Origin: Strix aluco
Taxonomy: Eukaryota > Chordata > Aves > Strigiformes > Strigidae
Length of the DNA stretch: 64,000 nt
Direction of reading: 5' to 3'
Assembly (NCBI RefSeq): GCF_031877795.1
Contig: NC_133971.1
Span: forward strand, 15,292,325-15,356,324
Shown here: piece by piece, positions 61,403-64,000 of the stretch
Position numbering within the stretch: the stretch's first letter is position 1
Layout: each line of letters starts with the position of its first letter
Position numbers and translations under genes: made by a program
Notes under the pieces: model-generated
Databases searched by the model: none
Seen by the model: the letters and a program-made list of their open reading frames with translations, nothing else
What the model was told of the DNA's origin: nothing

Positions 61403-63274
61403 CTGCAAAACAGAAAAAAAAAAGAGCTTTATAATACAGTTTTAATCTCTGTATATTAGAAAGAGATATGCATTTGGACTTGTTCAAATTGTTTTATGCA
61501 TGAGTTTCACAACCATATGGATAATGTGCACTACAAAAACCCAAGAGTTTTATCAGCAATCCTCACACAATACTGAAAATAAACTTCAGAAATAAAACAC
61601 AATGAAGTGCAGGCAGATCAAGGAAAGTACAATATTGTATCTGTGTAAAAGACTAAGAAGGCCTCTGAGAGTTCCTATAAAGTAATGAGAAAAGATAATT
61701 CTTCACAAAACAAGCAGATATGGGCAGAAAACCAACTTCTCAGAGTTACTTGGCTTTTAAATTTACATTTCCCTAAAGTCACACCATACTTGCATACTTT
61801 GTTGAACACACAGACTGAGGACTGAAAAGCATTCTTCATTCTCAGAATTCTGGTATTTTAATGCCAGGCTATCTCTAACACTTTGAACTAGTTCCCAATA
61901 CAGTTCATAGTCAAAGCTTTACCTAAAAGCCCATAAGGCTCAAGAAAGGCAGCTATTGAAATGGTGTGAACTACTTTTTTGTTACAAGAAGATGCCCTAC
62001 AGCATCATTGTATTTTGATACAGTTGTATGCCAGAGTGAGGACACCACAACGGACACAGTATCAGACACTTGGATTTCCCGTATGCTGATCTGCTCACAG
62101 GCTAGAGTATACGTTCTGCCAAACACAAGTCATACCAAGCACAGAGGCAGAGATTCAACTGAGGTAACTGCAACAAACCTTTCCCGTAACATTTTAAATT
62201 CTGGATGCAAGAGATAAATTAATCACCACATTCCAGAAGCGGAGCTGAACTACAGACTAACCTAAAGGCACCTTTATTTGAAATTCTGGCAAGGTTTTGC
62301 TTGCAATTTCTATCTTCAACCATACCTTTACTAGCAGTACATCTGGTAAGAACAGAAATCTTGCAAAGCTTACTTGCATTATTTCTTACTTGTTTCCCCA
62401 CTCAGACAAGATGAAGCTGTCAGTTCTGTCCAAAGAGGTCCAAAGCACTGAGTATCTTCTAAGTTTCCTGCCTCTTCTACTGAAATTTTTACCAAGTCCT
62501 TCAGAGCAGAGGATTGGCAGAGGGAGCATACAAAAGGCAATCAAGTAATATTTCCATCCATATTAAAAACTACTTTGGTATTTCTTATGTGAAAAATATC
62601 TGATAATAATTCAGATCTTCATTCTGCAGTATATGGTTATTTCTCTCAGGACTTATAGTTTCAAGGCAGAGTTATGGAAAAATTCAGTTATAATAATTCA
62701 AGTTACTATTTAAGAATCATATTTCATGTGTTTTCCTGCTGCTGTGGTACAGGTTTCAAAATTCTGAACTAAGACTGAAAGAGCTTGGTGAGATGGTCTG
62801 AGATGAAAAACCAAGCTGTTTTTTTCTAAATACACTTTGGATACACATATTCCAGTATTGCATCCTGATAAGCAAAGAGCTAGCTCAGAGTTACTTCATT
62901 CAACAAAAGTTACCACCAGGCCTATTAACAGAACTTCAATGGTGTGTCTACACTATGAATGTAGACACCCTCAAATTAGCTTCGTGCAAGCACAGAAAGA
63001 CATTTTCAGGCATGCCCAAATGAACTAGCTGTAACAGGAAGCAGCATGCTTTAATTAACTCAAATGCAATGCTGCACAGCACCTGAGCAGAGAAGACTGA
63101 AGGCATCAAGCTGAGCTGACCTACCAGCTTGAAGATCTTTGCACTGTAGTCAACTGCATATGACCACAGTGTCCTAGATGTGCAGCCAGCATCTTAAACT
63201 GAATGCAAATAGATGGAGTATTGCAAAAGACCCTGTCCTCCAATCAAGACAACTACAGTGTTTCCAAAAGAGTT
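61403..63274 (-). other. SCAMP1: SCAMP1 intron (partial; continues off window)
   Basis: No upstream SCAMP1 exon was found between 61403 and the window edge: none of the expected NPF or coiled-coil coding sequence appears on the minus strand. A 9-bp inverted repeat (GTGTCTACA, 62944-62952, with 62960-62968) is the only structure noted before the CR1 fragment. Confidence 0.75.
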
Positions 63275-63408
63275 CAAATGCGAACCTCATGAAGTTCAAC
63301 AAGGCCAAGTGCAAAGTTCCGCACATGGGTCGAGGCAATCCCAAGCACAAATACAGGCTGGGTGATGAGTGGACTGAGAACAGCCCTGAGGAGAAGGACT
63401 TGGGGGGT
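63275..63408 (+). mobile_element. CR1 LINE fragment, split by ERV insertion
   Basis: The plus strand encodes [20 protein letters not shown] then [21 protein letters not shown], the CR1 RT segment after the catalytic box. It matches the corresponding part of the minus-strand CR1 at 12.1-14.4 kb. The match stops abruptly at 63408, where the LTR begins. The rest of this CR1 may resume beyond the ERV, outside the window. Confidence 0.88.
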
Positions 63409-63754
63409 TGTGGTGGTTTAGTCTCTGCCAGGGTCTGAGACCACGCAGCCGCTGCCCCTCCCCCACAAAGGGAGTGAAATACAAAGCCCCGGGGCTGAGA
63501 TAAGGAGAGGTTTAATACAACAGTGCAACAGCAACACAACAAACAATAACAATAACAATAACAGTAATAACAATGAACAGAGCAAGGTATGTACCTATAC
63601 AGCAGTGAGAACAGAGCGATGGCATAACACACGTGTTAACCGACCGCCTCGCTTCAGCGCCAGGATGTGACGTCCGCATGGTATCTGAATAACCTGGCTA
63701 GAGCCCCCCCCCACTGCTGGGGAAACTTAACCCTATCCTGGCTAAACCAGGACA
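63409..63754 (-). mobile_element. ERVL-like 3' LTR, minus strand
   Basis: Read on the minus strand, the LTR starts TGTCCTGGTTTAGCCAGGAT at 63754 and ends CTAAACCACCACA at 63409 (TG...CA, about 346 bp). Immediately upstream on the same strand is a purine-rich polypurine tract (AATAAAGGGGTGGA, about 63759-63772), which identifies this as the 3' LTR of an element extending off the window. An ATTAAA signal lies at about 63511-63516. The LTR shares its 3' two-thirds with the fragment at 30513-30750. It is inserted into a CR1 and lies in the same orientation as SCAMP1. Confidence 0.88.
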
Positions 63755-64000
63755 TAATCCACCCCTTTATTCTATACCATGTGCATCACATCCAGCTGCC
63801 ATTTAGCAATTAGCAATAACAAAGAAAAATTAACAAAAGCACAGTATAATTCACGGTGTGTTTTCACCCACAATCAAGTCCCCTTGTGGCACGCATCAGA
63901 CCTCTCCATCCTTCTGCATCACCCACCAGGTGCACCCAGGTCCTTGAGCAAAAACAATCCCGTGGATGGGTTTGCCTTTGCCTGGCACAGGACTAACCCA
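63755..64000 (-). mobile_element. ERV internal region, 3' end (polypurine tract and pol tail remnant)
   Basis: Minus-strand sequence upstream of the 3' LTR. The frame from the window edge (64000) to a TGA at 63898-63896 gives 34 codons including a CTWWVM segment. This resembles the C-terminal end of an ERVL-type pol (integrase) in my judgement. The stop appears premature, since similar codons continue after it for about 14 triplets to 63855. The remainder is non-coding leader to the polypurine tract. The element is partial here; whether it is full-length or has a 5' LTR cannot be seen. Confidence 0.6.

Overview
This is a stretch of a bird nuclear genome. It is about 60% A+T, has large introns, and carries several CR1 LINE copies (one with the avian-type ATTCTATGATT 3' end). 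It also carries avian-type ERVL-like LTRs (TGTCCTGGTTTA start, CCAAT/TATTTAAG promoter, degenerate GGAGCAG units). The two host genes translate as clean, intact vertebrate proteins. I cannot name the species. The low divergence (about 5 differences in about 190 bp) between two CR1 pieces suggests a lineage with fairly recent CR1 activity.

Layout. From 1 to about 23.4 kb there is no recognisable host exon. The region holds a tail-to-tail CR1 composite (about 0.88-2.57 kb) and a nearly 2.3-kb minus-strand CR1 (about 12.14-14.44 kb); the rest is unannotated A+T-rich DNA, probably upstream or 5' intron sequence of LHFPL2. LHFPL2 follows on the plus strand. An exon with a uORF-rich leader and the first 143 codons ends at 24193, a 14.2-kb intron follows, and the terminal coding exon is 38397-38653. 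Together they encode 228 aa, the length of the human protein. A compact two-block CpG island lies at 40.2-40.75 kb, downstream of LHFPL2. The right third is the 3' half of SCAMP1 on the minus strand: five coding exons (61402-61274, 54482-54323, 52602-52501, 50691-50574, 48736-48572). They cover the whole four-helix membrane core and the cytosolic C-tail; the N-terminal NPF/coiled-coil exons lie beyond the right edge. SCAMP1 introns contain a full-length antisense solo-type ERV LTR (57.25-58.2 kb), an eroded CR1, a perfect 16-bp hairpin, and at the edge a sense-oriented ERV 3' LTR inserted in a CR1 fragment.

The genes: LHFPL2 and SCAMP1 are tail to tail, the same neighbour pair and orientation as on human 5q14, so this is conserved synteny and not an operon-like unit. 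Both encode four-helix membrane proteins but I see no sign that they work together. I found no convincing new protein-coding system. The most interesting points are the LHFPL2 uORF tiling, the intergenic CpG island, the structure of the CR1 composite junction, the perfect hairpins, and the possible effect of LTRs inside SCAMP1.
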